The notes beneath the pieces were generated by a model. That model was not told where the DNA came from and did not search any database. It saw nothing but the letters and a program-made list of their open reading frames with translations. 56,965 nucleotides of DNA, from positions 1-56,965 of the forward strand of contig JAUYMY010000010.1 of assembly GCA_030699385.1 (NCBI GenBank), written 5' to 3'. The number at the start of each line of letters is the position of its first letter. Position 1 is the first letter of the stretch. Shown here in pieces: positions 9,601 to 18,763 of this stretch. The stretch is from Methylobacter sp. (GTDB lineage: Bacteria; Pseudomonadota; Gammaproteobacteria; Methylococcales; Methylomonadaceae). Both the position numbers and the translations under genes were made by a program.

Positions 9601-10127
9601 CCGATCTGCACATCGGTTTTGCCATTAATCAGGTCGTCGGGGTTGAAGGAGTCGTCCAAGTGTATGAATTCATCACGGGTAATGCCGGTTTCATACAGCA
9701 TCGCCCGTAGCGGCGCATTGTTATAACCATCCTCCATCACGCGCTTGCCCTTTAGCTCGTAAGGACTGACGATGCCTGATTTTTTTAAGGTGAAATAAAC
9801 CAGCGGATTATGCTGAAAAATGGATGCCAACACCACCACCGGCTTGCCGGTTAGTCGGTGTTCTAATAAACCGGTGTCGGCTACGCCGTATTCGGATTCG
9901 CCGTTAAGGACTTGTTCGATATTATTGATGCCGGGCGCGCGTTCGTGGAAGGTTACATCGAGTTGTTCTTCCGCGTAAAAGCCTTTTTCCTTGGCCGCGT
10001 AATAACCGGCAAACTGGAAGGAATGCAGCCATTTGAGTTGCAGGGAGACTGTTTCAGTGGGTGCTGCCAGTAAGGGTGAAAAAGGGAAGGTCAGGCACAA
10101 TAAAGCAATCAACCGGAAGAGGGGCAT
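6636..10127 (-). CDS. Dual periplasmic-sensor PAS-GGDEF-EAL protein
   Basis: A 1163-residue membrane protein for cyclic-di-GMP signalling. Residues 1-22 are a signal peptide. About 25-240 is an NMT1/THI5-like binding-protein domain of the kind that binds pyrimidine precursors or related ligands. About 335-555 is an SBP_bac_3 amino-acid-type binding domain. A membrane helix lies at about 563-583. A PAS domain follows (about 602-715), then GGDEF with an intact GGDEF at 807-811, and EAL with EAL at 935-937, the DDFGTGYSSL loop and AEGVES. Both catalytic signatures look intact, so it may make and break c-di-GMP; which activity dominates is unknown. It stands alone, with 87 bases before mtnB. Confidence 0.92.
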   Translation of the reverse strand: MPLFRLIALLCLTFPFSPLLAAPTETVSLQLKWLHSFQFAGYYAAKEKGFYAEEQLDVTFHERAPGINNIEQVLNGESEYGVADTGLLEHRLTGKPVVVLASIFQHNPLVYFTLKKSGIVSPYELKGKRVMEDGYNNAPLRAMLYETGITRDEFIHLDDSFNPDDLINGKTDVQIGYLTDQVDYFKKKGVDINIIDPRSYGIDFLSDNLFTTEQEISRHPDRVQRFLRASLKGWDYALKHQEELIQLILNKYNADQRLSAEHLHFEAQETVKMIAPEAVPIGHSDIKRFQRIADTYQQLGLITSTERLEGFIYGQATSDTLHFTPAEIAWLKAHPVIRVGIDRDFAPYEWIDSNGHYVGLSADYLAQVGQRLGVKLDILKTQSWAQTLEMAQRGELDMLVNANKTPEREHYLLFTEAYLQTPAIIISDNNSGFISTLERLAGKRVTVEKGYFMGELLKHDHPEIQLVPANNVHEALTLVSRNKADAYVGDAASANYTIKQEGMLNLSFSGNTPYKSSHRMAVIKANPELASLLDKVLGSISATEKNAIQNRWMSLKHETGVKTETVLLYAAAALLLFSLIAFWNMRLRREISYRKKVEQDQRMAASVFASAQECILICDAQRAIIDTNPAFTRITGYSHDQALGQQPDEMLKSGLHEAAFYETIWHTVAEQGYWSGEVWSRKQGGALFAEWLTMAAVADKRGEITHYISTSSDITQLKEHELKLERIAHYDPLTGVPNRILLADRMHLAFAQTRRDHCLMAVGYLDLDGFKPVNDKFGHEAGDQLLIEIALRIQHTLREADTLARLGGDEFVFLLLGLERVEDCETTLHRLLEVISKPVMLKNQAISVSASIGISIFPEDDTDPDTLLRHADQAMYQAKQSGKNCFQIYDSKLDRQLHAHREALNRIELALNNEEFELFFQPKVDMQQGVVFGAEALIRWRHPERGLVMPREFLPLIENNEFAVKLDSWVIDKALQHIEVWQGSGLQIQISVNVSARSLQAEDFVLQLYYAFERHPAAKPAYFQLEILETEALSDLSLTSQVIKDCQALGVQFALDDFGTGYSSLSYLRHLPVETLKIDLTFVRDMLDDEDDLAIVQGVIGLAESFRREVIAEGVESIAHGIALLQMGCYQAQGYGIAKPMPASDFPVWIKQWQAPAEWTRPN

Positions 10128-10254
10128 AGGTATCAGTGACTCAAGGTTTTTAGTTTTAGCATTTTGGAAACCCGTATAGTATGCCTGTAATTTAATACTT
10201 ACAGCGTTTTCTTTTTTTCCACTTGTCCCTTGGTAACGGTCACAAAAAGCCAGC

Positions 10255-11094
10255 CTATTCCACCGGGCGAATACGCAAAAAACGAGGGAAACGCGGCAGT
10301 CCTTTTGAGGTTAGGCCATTGTAACGATAGCTGATCAGCGCCCCGATGGGCGGCGGATTGTTGCGCTGCAGATCGCTCAAGCCGCTGCCGATACGAAAGC
10401 GCAATCCGGCCGCCGTTTCAACTTGCAGCGCGCCCAATCTGTTGGCATTGCGCCCGGTTCCGCTGATATGCGCCAATACGCGGGCTTCGGCATCGTCAAA
10501 CAACTTGAATTTAAGCAGCGCGTTAGAACGACCGGTGTGATAACTGGAATCGGCGTGGTGCAGCATTAGGCCTTCGCCGCCGCTCGCGACCACCGCATCC
10601 AGCTTTTGCTGCAATTCAGCCGCAGTGCCGATACGAAACTGCTCAACCGGGGTGAGCCAAGGCACAGCGGCAGCTTGGCTCAGGCGCTGCATTTCGATAA
10701 TACGTGCGGAAAAATCGCCCGGCGTATCGGGCAACTCAAAAATGCGGTAGTGGATTTGCCGCCATAAACCATCATTAGGCGTTTGTTGGCGCACGGCACC
10801 GGAAATTTCTTCAAAGCGTTTGCGCCCCATCCACAATTCGCCGTCCATCGCCTGTTTGGGGAAGCCTTGAATAAACCAGGCCGGGGCGTGAATTAAATGG
10901 CCGTTGCGCGTGTGCAGTTGCTCGCCATCCCAGATAGCACGCACGCCATCGAGTTTTTCACTGACCCAGTAGGCCGATGGGTCGAGACGCTCGTTCCAGT
11001 TATTGGCAAGCAACACCTCAGCCTGTGCGAAACCGGTCAACAGACAGAGCCACAATCCGATCAGCCATCGGGCAATCGGTTTAAAGCTGTCCAA
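10255..11094 (-). CDS. Secreted ATP-dependent DNA ligase (Lig E-like)
   Basis: A 279-residue ligase. Residues 1-25 form a signal peptide ending AQA, so the enzyme should act in the periplasm. The adenylated lysine is Lys47 in EKLDGVRA (motif KxDGxR). Later nucleotidyltransferase motifs are present, such as GGEGLMLHH and LLKFKLF. The C-terminal part is a short OB fold (LISYRYNGLTSKGLPRF). This is the minimal Lig E type found in Neisseria, Haemophilus and marine gammaproteobacteria, linked in those groups to extracellular DNA or competence. It follows rho on the same strand after 38 bases. The link to type IV pili at the other end of the window is inference. Confidence 0.9.
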   Translation of the reverse strand: MDSFKPIARWLIGLWLCLLTGFAQAEVLLANNWNERLDPSAYWVSEKLDGVRAIWDGEQLHTRNGHLIHAPAWFIQGFPKQAMDGELWMGRKRFEEISGAVRQQTPNDGLWRQIHYRIFELPDTPGDFSARIIEMQRLSQAAAVPWLTPVEQFRIGTAAELQQKLDAVVASGGEGLMLHHADSSYHTGRSNALLKFKLFDDAEARVLAHISGTGRNANRLGALQVETAAGLRFRIGSGLSDLQRNNPPPIGALISYRYNGLTSKGLPRFPRFLRIRPVE

Positions 11095-11132
11095 GCTGTT
11101 CTCGTGAATCGACGGCGATAAGGGAGTAAGGC

Positions 11133-12389
11133 TTAGCGCTTCATCGATTCAAAGAATTCGGCGTTGGTTTTAAAGTCTTTCAGTTTGCCGATTAAAAATT
11201 CTGACGCGGCGGTTTCATCCATCGGTTGCAGGATTTTGCGCAATATCCAGGTTTTTTGCAGGGTGTCGGGATCAACCAGATATTCTTCGCGGCGGGTGCC
11301 GGAACGGTTGATGTTGATGGCGGGATAAATGCGTTTTTCGGCGATTTTTCGATCCAAATGCAATTCCATGTTGCCGGTGCCTTTGAATTCTTCGTAAATC
11401 ACTTCATCCATTCTGGAGCCGGTATCAACCAGCGCGGTGGCGATAATGGTCAAGCTGCCGCCTTCTTCGATGTTACGCGCCGCACCGAAAAAGCGTTTCG
11501 GTTTTTCCAGCGCATTGGCGTCAACACCACCGGTTAATATCTTACCGGACGATGGCACGACGGTGTTGTACGCCCTGGCCAAACGGGTAATCGAGTCTAA
11601 CAAAATGACCACATCGTGTTTATGTTCGACCAAACGGCGCGCTTTTTCGATGACCATTTCCGCTACCTGTACGTGCCGGGTTGCCGGTTCGTCAAAGGTG
11701 CTGGAAATGACTTCGCCGCGCACGCAACGCTCCATTTCGGTCACTTCTTCGGGACGTTCGTCGATTAATAAGACAATCAGATAACATTCGGGATTTTGTT
11801 CTGCAATCGCCTGAGCCAGGCTTTGCAGTATCATGGTTTTACCGGCTTTAGGCGGCGATACGATCAATCCGCGCTGGCCTTTGCCGATCGGGGCGATCAG
11901 GTCTATCATGCGCCCGGTTAAGTCTTCGCTGGTGCCGTTACCTTGTTCGAGCACGAAGCGTTGTTTGGCAAAGAGCGGTGTCAGGTTGGAGAAGGTGATT
12001 TTGTTCTTGGTATTTTCGGGGGGTTCAAAATTGATCTGGTCAACTTTGAGCATGGCGAAATAACGTTCGTTATCTTTGGGCGGTCTGATTTTACCGCTGA
12101 TGGTGTCGCCGGTCTTTAAAGAGAATCGTCTGATTTGACTGGGTGAAACATAAATATCATCAGGGCCTGCTAAATAGGAACACCCCGGCGTCCGTAAAAA
12201 ACCAAAACCATCTTGTAAAATTTCCAGCACCCCGTCACCTGATATGTCGTCGCCTGCTTTTGCCTGTTTTTTCAGGATGGCGAAAATCAAGTCCTGTTTG
12301 CGCGATCGGGCTACATTTTCAAGCCCTAAGGACTCGGCGATTTCAATAACTTCACTTATTTGTTTTAGTTTTAACTCAGTAAGGTTCAT
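11133..12389 (-). CDS. rho: Transcription termination factor Rho
   Basis: A 418-residue protein, the usual length for Rho. The N-terminal helical domain and the RNA-binding cold-shock-like domain ([13 protein letters not shown]) are followed by the RecA-like ATPase with Walker A at VSPPKAGKT, Walker B at [10 protein letters not shown], and the R-loop region near [18 protein letters not shown]. It forms a hexamer that translocates on RNA and ends transcription. It lies downstream of trxA with a 194-base gap that can hold its own promoter and leader. Confidence 0.98.
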   Translation of the reverse strand: MNLTELKLKQISEVIEIAESLGLENVARSRKQDLIFAILKKQAKAGDDISGDGVLEILQDGFGFLRTPGCSYLAGPDDIYVSPSQIRRFSLKTGDTISGKIRPPKDNERYFAMLKVDQINFEPPENTKNKITFSNLTPLFAKQRFVLEQGNGTSEDLTGRMIDLIAPIGKGQRGLIVSPPKAGKTMILQSLAQAIAEQNPECYLIVLLIDERPEEVTEMERCVRGEVISSTFDEPATRHVQVAEMVIEKARRLVEHKHDVVILLDSITRLARAYNTVVPSSGKILTGGVDANALEKPKRFFGAARNIEEGGSLTIIATALVDTGSRMDEVIYEEFKGTGNMELHLDRKIAEKRIYPAININRSGTRREEYLVDPDTLQKTWILRKILQPMDETAASEFLIGKLKDFKTNAEFFESMKR

Positions 12390-12493
12390 ATAAAAGATAA
12401 CTCAAGGAAAATTGCATGCAGTGTTAAACCGCAACTACGAGGGATAGGATAATTCAGGGGTAATTTATCGGACGATATGATTGGGCGCGCGTG

Positions 12494-12521
12494 ATAATCG
12501 CACCGGATAAGTTTAACTCAA
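12494..12521 (-). promoter_or_regulatory. Candidate sigma70 promoter for rho
   Basis: On the reverse strand, TTGAGT (12521-12516) and GATTAT (12499-12494) are separated by 16 bases, about 100 bases before the rho start. This fits a sigma70 promoter with a leader, and rho genes usually have an autoregulated leader. The match is moderate and unproven. Confidence 0.35.
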
Positions 12522-12583
12522 GTGCCCAGCCCCGTCCAACCTTTTGTGACAAGGCTATGACGGGAGCTGAGGGGGAAAGTAGT

Positions 12584-12910
12584 TTACAGGTTGCTGTCGA
12601 TAAAGTCGGCAAGCTGTGATTTTGACAAAGCGCCTACTTTAGTGGCTTCCACTTCGCCGTCTTTAAACAGCATTAACGTTGGAATGCCGCGTACACCGTA
12701 GTGTTGTGGCGTTTCCGGATTTTCGTCGATATTGATTTTGACCACGGTCAACTTGCCCGCGTAGTCGTTGGCAATATCATCCAAAATCGGCGCAATCATT
12801 TTGCAAGGCCCGCACCATTCAGCCCAATAGTCGACCAGTACAGGACCTGCAGCCTTAAGGACTACTTCGTTAAACTCACCATCGCTTACATGAAGGACTG
12901 AATCACTCAC
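12584..12910 (-). CDS. trxA: Thioredoxin 1
   Basis: A 108-residue thioredoxin with the redox motif WCGPCK (Cys33 and Cys36) and the cis-proline loop GIPTLMLF. I chose the GTG at 12910 because GGAG lies 7 bases upstream and the resulting length matches E. coli thioredoxin; an ATG at 12967 in the same frame would add 19 unlikely residues. It reduces protein disulfides in the cytoplasm. The trio rhlB-trxA-rho is also found in E. coli, with rhlB divergent as here. Confidence 0.93.
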   Translation of the reverse strand: MSDSVLHVSDGEFNEVVLKAAGPVLVDYWAEWCGPCKMIAPILDDIANDYAGKLTVVKINIDENPETPQHYGVRGIPTLMLFKDGEVEATKVGALSKSQLADFIDSNL

Positions 12911-13008
12911 ACTATTTCTCCAAAAAGATAAAATCGCGACTATAGGAGGGATAAACCGAGTAGTCAATCAATTTCAGCTGATTTGATTTTTGCGCTATGC
13001 TATAGGGC

Positions 13009-14334
13009 ATGAACAATACACACTTAACCCAAACTCGCTTCAGCAATCTTGAATTGTCTGATTCCATCTTGAGCAGCCTAAAAGACACCGGCTTTGATTA
13101 CTGCACCCCGATACAAAGGAAAGCCCTGCCGTTATCCTTACGCGGCATGGATGTAGCGGGTCAGGCGCAAACCGGAACCGGCAAAACCGCCGCGTTTTTG
13201 TTGGCCACTTTTCAGCATCTGCTTAATGATGCCGAAAACGATGTTGAAGAACTCGTCGACGACAGTGATGACATTGATGCAGAAAAACCAACGTTCAAGG
13301 CCGTTGTCAAAAGCAATCCCATCATCAAATATCCCAGAGCCATTATTCTCGCGCCTACCCGCGAATTGGCCATACAGATACACAAAGACGCCGTGCAGCT
13401 GGGCAAGCATCTTAACTTTAAACTGGCGCTGATTTACGGCGGCACCGATTACCAAAAACAGCTGGACAGCCTAAAGGCCAATGTCGATATTATCATCGGC
13501 ACGCCCGGCCGTATCATCGATTTTTACCGGCAAAACGCTTTCACCCTGGATAACATTAAAGTCACGGTGATGGACGAAGCCGACCGCATGTTCGACTTAG
13601 GGTTTATCAAAGACATCCGTTATTTATTACGCCGTATGCCGCCGCCGGATCAGCGCCTGAACATGCTGTTTTCAGCGACTTTATCCTACAAGGTGACCGA
13701 ACTGGCTTATGAGCACATGAATAATCCGGTGTTGATTCGTATTGAAAGCGAAGAAGTCACTTCCAAAGCGATACAGCAAAGCGCTTATTGCCCGTCGAAC
13801 GAGCAAAAGGTGCCCTTATTGGTCGGCATCTTGAACCAGCATCAGCCGCAACGCAGCATTATTTTTGTCAACACCAAACGCTGCGCCGAACAGCTTGATG
13901 ATGTTCTTAATGCCAACGGCTACAAAACGGCGGCGCTCAGCGGTGACGTGCCGCAGGATAAACGCCAGCGCCTGTTGACCGATTTTCAAGACAACAAAAT
14001 CACCTTGTTGATTGCTACTGATGTCGCCGCCCGTGGTCTGCACATTGCCGACGTGTCCCACGTATTCAATTACGATTTGCCGCAGGATGTTGAAGATTAT
14101 GTGCATAGAATTGGCCGCACCGCGCGTTTTGGTGCCAGCGGTGTTGCCATCAGTTTTATCTGCGAGCAATACGCCTATTCCATGCCCGATATTGAAGATT
14201 ATATTGAGCAGAAAATTCCGGTACTGTCGATTACTGAAGACCTTTTAGCCGACATCGTCAAACCGGAAAAAAGACCGGAAAGAATTAAAACCGGTTATCA
14301 GGGCAAAAAACCTCATCAACCGCGAAAAGCTTAA
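13009..14334 (+). CDS. rhlB: DEAD-box ATP-dependent RNA helicase RhlB
   Basis: A 441-residue helicase with Q motif (TPIQRKALP), Walker A AQTGTGKT, DEAD in VMDEADRM, SAT, and the C-terminal HRIGRTAR. The placement next to trxA and rho fits RhlB, which works with RNase E in RNA decay. Between Walker A and motif Ia there is an acidic insertion of about 30 residues (NDVEELVDDSDDIDAEKP). The C-terminal tail is short and basic. Divergent from trxA, with a strong terminator after the stop. SrmB/RhlE paralogues are the alternative but the context favours RhlB. Confidence 0.9.
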   Translation: MNNTHLTQTRFSNLELSDSILSSLKDTGFDYCTPIQRKALPLSLRGMDVAGQAQTGTGKTAAFLLATFQHLLNDAENDVEELVDDSDDIDAEKPTFKAVVKSNPIIKYPRAIILAPTRELAIQIHKDAVQLGKHLNFKLALIYGGTDYQKQLDSLKANVDIIIGTPGRIIDFYRQNAFTLDNIKVTVMDEADRMFDLGFIKDIRYLLRRMPPPDQRLNMLFSATLSYKVTELAYEHMNNPVLIRIESEEVTSKAIQQSAYCPSNEQKVPLLVGILNQHQPQRSIIFVNTKRCAEQLDDVLNANGYKTAALSGDVPQDKRQRLLTDFQDNKITLLIATDVAARGLHIADVSHVFNYDLPQDVEDYVHRIGRTARFGASGVAISFICEQYAYSMPDIEDYIEQKIPVLSITEDLLADIVKPEKRPERIKTGYQGKKPHQPRKA

Positions 14335-14347
14335 AGCAAGCGCTTTA

Positions 14348-14383
14348 GGCGGCACGAAGTTTCATTCTTCGTGCCACCTTTTT
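14348..14383 (+). terminator. Rho-independent terminator after rhlB
   Basis: A 12-bp stem with one mismatch (GGCGGCACGAAG with CTTCGTGCCACC), a 7-base loop, then five T. It starts 14 bases after the rhlB stop and sits between the convergent rhlB and hemY genes. Confidence 0.85.
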
Positions 14384-14395
14384 ATCTGTCATTAA

Positions 14396-15628
14396 TTATT
14401 CGGAGATTGCGTCAATCCGGCTGATAATCTCGCTAGAGGCTAATTCCAGCGCCAATTTATACAATTGGCACGCGTTATTGGTATCGCCTTGTGATGCCAT
14501 TAAATCACCCAGCAATTGATAAGCCCGAACGGTAGGTTCAATCGAAATACTTTTAGATAAGTAGCCTTCCGCTTTTTGCGTCTCGGCGCAATTAAGGCTT
14601 AACTTGCCTAGAACAGTCAGGAATACGGCATCGCGAGGATGCATCATTAGCCATTGTTCAGCGGTTTCCAGCTGCTTGGCCGGATCTACCGACTGCACAT
14701 TACCAAATAGCACCACTAAGGTTTGATCCCACTTTGTCGACAAGGCTCTGGCTAGGCCGCCTTCAACTTTTGCCCCGGCGCCGGCGTCAATCATGGCGGC
14801 AAAATAGATAGCGGCAACGCCTTTCATGGTTTTGATGTAATCGGGAATTTCCGACCATAAGACTTCGATTTCATTAACGCTGCCGCGCTCGGCCGTCTGC
14901 TTTAATAGTTTGCTGAAGGCTTCGGTTTCCAGCAGTTTTATCTCGGCTTCCAGCAACACCTTATTGGTGTTCAACGACGGAATCAGTTTACGGATGCCTT
15001 CCCAATCACCGGCCTGTTGGTAGGCTTGATGCAATAATTTTAAAACACTGGCATGAGTAGGGTCGATTGAATGCAGGCGCGTTAATGTTGCCAGCGCCTG
15101 CTCAAATTGTTTTTCCGATAAATGCAGTTCCGCCTGAGTCAGACCTATCGCCACATCGGAACCCGGCGCCTGATCGGCAGCGGTTTTTAGATATTCGTCT
15201 CTTTTGTCAAAGGCGCCACGCGATTGCGCAGCTCTGGCAGCGGTCAAATAATGAATCAAGGGCGCACCGCTGTGCGAGGCATGTTTGATTAAGATTTTTT
15301 CGGCTTTTTCCCAATTGCCTTCTGCAGAATCGACCAAGCCCGCAATCAGGGCCTCTTGAGAGCGGTTGAAGTTGATGTTTTTGCCGCGATTTTTAACCTG
15401 ACCCGGCAATCTGAGCAGCCAGCCTAAGACTCTGAAAAAGACATAAAAAACAAAAAAACCGATAATCAGGCTCACCGCAAATACGATTAACGATGTTTCC
15501 AACGACCAGTGACCGATGCCTATCAGCACATAGCCGGGATTTTCAAACCCACCCAGCCATTTATTGGCAAAAAAAGCGGCGGCAACGGCAAGCAGCAGCG
15601 AGCCCAGAAAATACATTATATTTTTCAT
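14396..15628 (-). CDS. hemY: HemY-like heme biosynthesis operon membrane protein
   Basis: A 410-residue protein with an N-terminal membrane part of two helices (about 5-25 and 40-65) followed by tetratricopeptide-like helical repeats (for example around LTQAELHLSEKQFEQAL). This is the proteobacterial HemY, which is not protoporphyrinogen oxidase and has no firmly known function. It is the last gene of hemC-hemD-hemX-hemY, 14 bases after hemX. Length is near the E. coli protein (398). Confidence 0.9.
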   Translation of the reverse strand: MKNIMYFLGSLLLAVAAAFFANKWLGGFENPGYVLIGIGHWSLETSLIVFAVSLIIGFFVFYVFFRVLGWLLRLPGQVKNRGKNINFNRSQEALIAGLVDSAEGNWEKAEKILIKHASHSGAPLIHYLTAARAAQSRGAFDKRDEYLKTAADQAPGSDVAIGLTQAELHLSEKQFEQALATLTRLHSIDPTHASVLKLLHQAYQQAGDWEGIRKLIPSLNTNKVLLEAEIKLLETEAFSKLLKQTAERGSVNEIEVLWSEIPDYIKTMKGVAAIYFAAMIDAGAGAKVEGGLARALSTKWDQTLVVLFGNVQSVDPAKQLETAEQWLMMHPRDAVFLTVLGKLSLNCAETQKAEGYLSKSISIEPTVRAYQLLGDLMASQGDTNNACQLYKLALELASSEIISRIDAISE

Positions 15629-15642
15629 GCTGTAGGCTCTTG

Positions 15643-16881
15643 TTATTGTGCGGCAGGCGCTGTTTCAACAGGCTTGGGCGTTTCTGCAGCGGGTACCGGT
15701 TCAGCTGGTTTTACCGCTTCCACCGGTTTTTCGACAGGTTCGACCTTGGTTTCTTCATTCGACGGCATGACTTTGTCGGCTTCTAATCTTAGCTTGCTAA
15801 TATCTCGGAGCATTTTTAACGACAGACTGATGTCGGGGAACTGGCTGCGGATTTTCACGGCATTAAACTTGTCCAGTTCGGCAACAAAAGTGCTGGTTTC
15901 TGCATTCTTGGCAAAGTTCTTTTCGACCCACTTTTTTGCATTCGCCAAGCTGAGTTGATAGAGCTGTTCATTTTGCTGAACCAAGGCGATTTTAACCATT
16001 TCCAGCTTCACCCTTAACTGCTCACGAATGAAATCGGCTTCTTCGGTGCTTAATATTTCCTTGATCGGTTGCTCAGTGTGTCTGATGGTGACGATGTCTT
16101 CCAGTTGCCCCAAAGCGGAATCAAGCAGGTTGTGCGCATCCTGGTCGGCTGGTTCCTCCGTGGCTTTAGGTTGGGTTAGGCCTTTGCCGGTATAGGGCAA
16201 AAACAAGGTTAATTTATCGACCTGATCTTGTAACGACTGCAGCGAAGCGTAAATGCCGACCGTATCGGCTACGCTAACCCGCCGGACTGCCGCAATGTCC
16301 TTGGCAATTTGTTCGCGTATTTTAATCACCCCGGCGTCGCCGCTTTCGTGCAGACGTTGATCTGCCGCTTCCAGGGCTTCGTAGGTGGTATTAACATCGC
16401 CGACTAAATGCAGGCGCTGATTGGCGACACTTAACAAATATTCCGCATCGGCAATTAACCAATCGCTACGGGTCTTGCCCAATTGCCGCTGTAACTGAGC
16501 AATTGCGCCGTTTAATTCAGTGCGTGTGCTGTCCAGTTTTTCGGTGTGCAAACGCGAAAAATCGGCCAGTGTCTTGGTGAAATGAGCATCTTTACCGGCA
16601 ACATTAGCGTCCACCGTTGCCAGTTGCGATTGCATGGCGGCCAGTTGCGATTGATAGCCGCTGATCTGTTTTGACAGCTCGATCAGCTGCATGTCGCCTT
16701 TATTCACTTCGCCGCCTAAATCAGCCTGCTCAGAGCGCAATTGCTGAAAAAGATAAAAGCCTGCACCGACCACAGCCATAATAAGCAGCATAATGATGCC
16801 AATCCAGAGCCCGCCACGCGACTTGTGAACCTTGCTATTTTCGCTCACACTCTGTTCTTGTGTTTCACTCAACTCCGCCAC
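15643..16881 (-). CDS. hemX: HemX-like membrane protein of the heme operon
   Basis: A 412-residue protein with a short cytoplasmic start, one membrane helix near residues 27-47, a coiled coil from about 50 to 140, and a long helical periplasmic region. The C-terminus (about 375-412) is a Pro/Glu/Lys/Val-rich low-complexity tail. This is the HemX family, often annotated as a uroporphyrinogen-III methyltransferase though no methyltransferase fold is visible here. It begins 1 base after the hemD stop, so coupling is likely. Confidence 0.9.
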   Translation of the reverse strand: MAELSETQEQSVSENSKVHKSRGGLWIGIIMLLIMAVVGAGFYLFQQLRSEQADLGGEVNKGDMQLIELSKQISGYQSQLAAMQSQLATVDANVAGKDAHFTKTLADFSRLHTEKLDSTRTELNGAIAQLQRQLGKTRSDWLIADAEYLLSVANQRLHLVGDVNTTYEALEAADQRLHESGDAGVIKIREQIAKDIAAVRRVSVADTVGIYASLQSLQDQVDKLTLFLPYTGKGLTQPKATEEPADQDAHNLLDSALGQLEDIVTIRHTEQPIKEILSTEEADFIREQLRVKLEMVKIALVQQNEQLYQLSLANAKKWVEKNFAKNAETSTFVAELDKFNAVKIRSQFPDISLSLKMLRDISKLRLEADKVMPSNEETKVEPVEKPVEAVKPAEPVPAAETPKPVETAPAAQ

Positions 16882-16882
16882 T

Positions 16883-17671
16883 CTATTCCCCTGTCACACA
16901 CGTTATTACTGTCTCAAGAATTGCTGTATCGATAGGACTATCGGTTACGGCAATTCGTTTAAATCCCATATCGGCCGCTATGCCCCTGATTCTCTCGCTC
17001 ACCACCACCAACGGTATTAATGACAAGCGTTGATGATAAGCTTCGCCTAACATTAAGCTCAAGTTTTGCAACGCTTCGGCGCTGGTGATGGTAATGACAT
17101 CCAGCTGCTGTTGTACGAGCAAGTTGACCACGGGGGAGCTATCAATACGGGGGATTATTCTTTTATATACTTCCAGATAATTAACTTTGGCACCCCGGCT
17201 GCGTAGCGTTGTTGCCAGCTGTTCACGTCCGCCTTCGCCGCGCACGATTAAACACTGCTGACCGTCTACCTGCTGCAAAGCCGGCATCGCCAGCAGCGCT
17301 TCGCTGTTATAGCCGTTTTCCGGCAGTATATCGACAACGAGTCCGGCGCTGATCATCGCTTGTGCTGTAGCCTGCCCAACAGCGGCAAAACGCACAGTTT
17401 TATTGCGGTCTATTTTGCCATCATTCGCCTTTAGCGCAAAATTTACTGCATTGGCGCTAATAAAAATAAGCCATTGGTAAGCATCCAGATTTGCCAGCGT
17501 TTGTCTGATGCTGTCTAGTTCATCCCGCGCCATAATCGCCAGCGTAGGAAAGCGGATGGCGCTGCCTCCGTGCTGTTCAATGAGGCTGGCCAGATGTTCT
17601 GCCTGATGCGCGGGACGTGTCACTAACACACGCACACCGGTTAACGCTTGGGTCAAAATCTGGGCCTCCAT
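16883..17671 (-). CDS. hemD: Uroporphyrinogen-III synthase
   Basis: A 262-residue HemD. Family features include VLVTRPAHQAEHLA near the N-terminus, the FISANAV stretch near 90, the VGQATAQ stretch near 118, and ITSAEAL near 195. It closes and inverts hydroxymethylbilane to uroporphyrinogen III. It follows hemC by 6 bases and supplies the next step in the same operon. Sequence conservation in HemD is low, so the context is strong support. Confidence 0.93.
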   Translation of the reverse strand: MEAQILTQALTGVRVLVTRPAHQAEHLASLIEQHGGSAIRFPTLAIMARDELDSIRQTLANLDAYQWLIFISANAVNFALKANDGKIDRNKTVRFAAVGQATAQAMISAGLVVDILPENGYNSEALLAMPALQQVDGQQCLIVRGEGGREQLATTLRSRGAKVNYLEVYKRIIPRIDSSPVVNLLVQQQLDVITITSAEALQNLSLMLGEAYHQRLSLIPLVVVSERIRGIAADMGFKRIAVTDSPIDTAILETVITCVTGE

Positions 17672-17677
17672 CTAAGC

Positions 17678-18604
17678 CTAAGCGTACAGCGCTTGCAGAA
17701 TTTTATCAGCGCCTTGCGCCAACAAATCTTCCGCAATCGAGATGCCGATAGCTTCCGCGCTATCGCTGTCGCCGCTTCGCTCCGCCCGATAAATCAGGCT
17801 GCCGTCAGGGCTTCCGACCAGTCCGCGCATGAACAATTGCCCGCCATGCAGCTCGGCAAAACCGGCAATCGGCACTTGGCAGCCGCCATTCAGACGCGCA
17901 TTCATCGCCCGTTCTGCCGCTACGCACACCCCGGTGTCATGATCGTGCAATTGTGCCAGCATCCGATTGAGTTCGGCATCATCGCTGCGGCATTCTATGC
18001 CAATGGCGCCCTGGCCCATCGCGGGCAGGCTAATATTGGTCGCCAGACACTCAGTAATCCGTTCCGCCATGCCCAATCTTTTTAAACCGGCCGACGCCAG
18101 GATAATGGCATCGTATTCGTCGGCATCGAGCTTAGCCAATCGGGTGTTGACATTGCCCCTTAACGACAATATTTCAGCATCGGGATAACGCTCTTTAATC
18201 TGGCATTGCCGGCGCAAACTGGACGTGCCGATGCGGGCATTGGCCGGTAAATCGGGTAGCGTCGCATAATGATTGGACACAAACGCATCAGTCGGATCTT
18301 CGCGGCTTAAAATGGCCGCCAAATGCAGGCCTTCGGGGAATTCGACCGGCACATCTTTCATCGAATGCACGGCAATGTCGGCGATGCCTTCCAACATACC
18401 TTGTTCCAATTCTTTAACAAACAAGCCCTTGCCGCCAATCTTGGCTAACGGCGCATCAAGGATTCTGTCGCCCTGCGTGGTCATTTTAACCAGTTCGGTT
18501 TTGCATCCCGGAAATGCCGAGGCTAAGCGTTCGGCAACATATTCAGCCTGCCACAATGCTAAAGGACTCCGGCGCGTGGCAATACGGATAATTTTTTCGG
18601 ACAA
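17678..18604 (-). CDS. hemC: Porphobilinogen deaminase (hydroxymethylbilane synthase)
   Basis: A 308-residue HemC. The dipyrromethane-cofactor cysteine is Cys242 in [10 protein letters not shown], the same number as in E. coli. Other markers are [12 protein letters not shown] at the start and [11 protein letters not shown] near 196. It links four porphobilinogens into hydroxymethylbilane in the cytoplasm. First gene of hemCDXY, divergent from argH, with 159 bases between the two starts. Confidence 0.97.
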   Translation of the reverse strand: MSEKIIRIATRRSPLALWQAEYVAERLASAFPGCKTELVKMTTQGDRILDAPLAKIGGKGLFVKELEQGMLEGIADIAVHSMKDVPVEFPEGLHLAAILSREDPTDAFVSNHYATLPDLPANARIGTSSLRRQCQIKERYPDAEILSLRGNVNTRLAKLDADEYDAIILASAGLKRLGMAERITECLATNISLPAMGQGAIGIECRSDDAELNRMLAQLHDHDTGVCVAAERAMNARLNGGCQVPIAGFAELHGGQLFMRGLVGSPDGSLIYRAERSGDSDSAEAIGISIAEDLLAQGADKILQALYA

Positions 18605-18701
18605 AACAACACCCTTCGTTTTCAGCGATAAAGGGCGTTATTGTAACCGTGTAAGCTAATCAGGGCTAATTGAACTTGCCATAAATGCCCAGCAAGCAGC
18701 G

Positions 18702-18731
18702 TTAGCAGGGCACGGGCTTTGGTTGTATAAT
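18702..18731 (+). promoter_or_regulatory. Candidate sigma70 promoter for argH-cyaA
   Basis: A perfect TATAAT at 18726-18731 lies 32 bases before the argH ATG, with TTAGCA at 18702-18707 as a weak -35 and an 18-base spacer. Confidence 0.5.
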
Positions 18732-18763
18732 TCGGCGTTTTCCCGTCACTCACACATAACACC

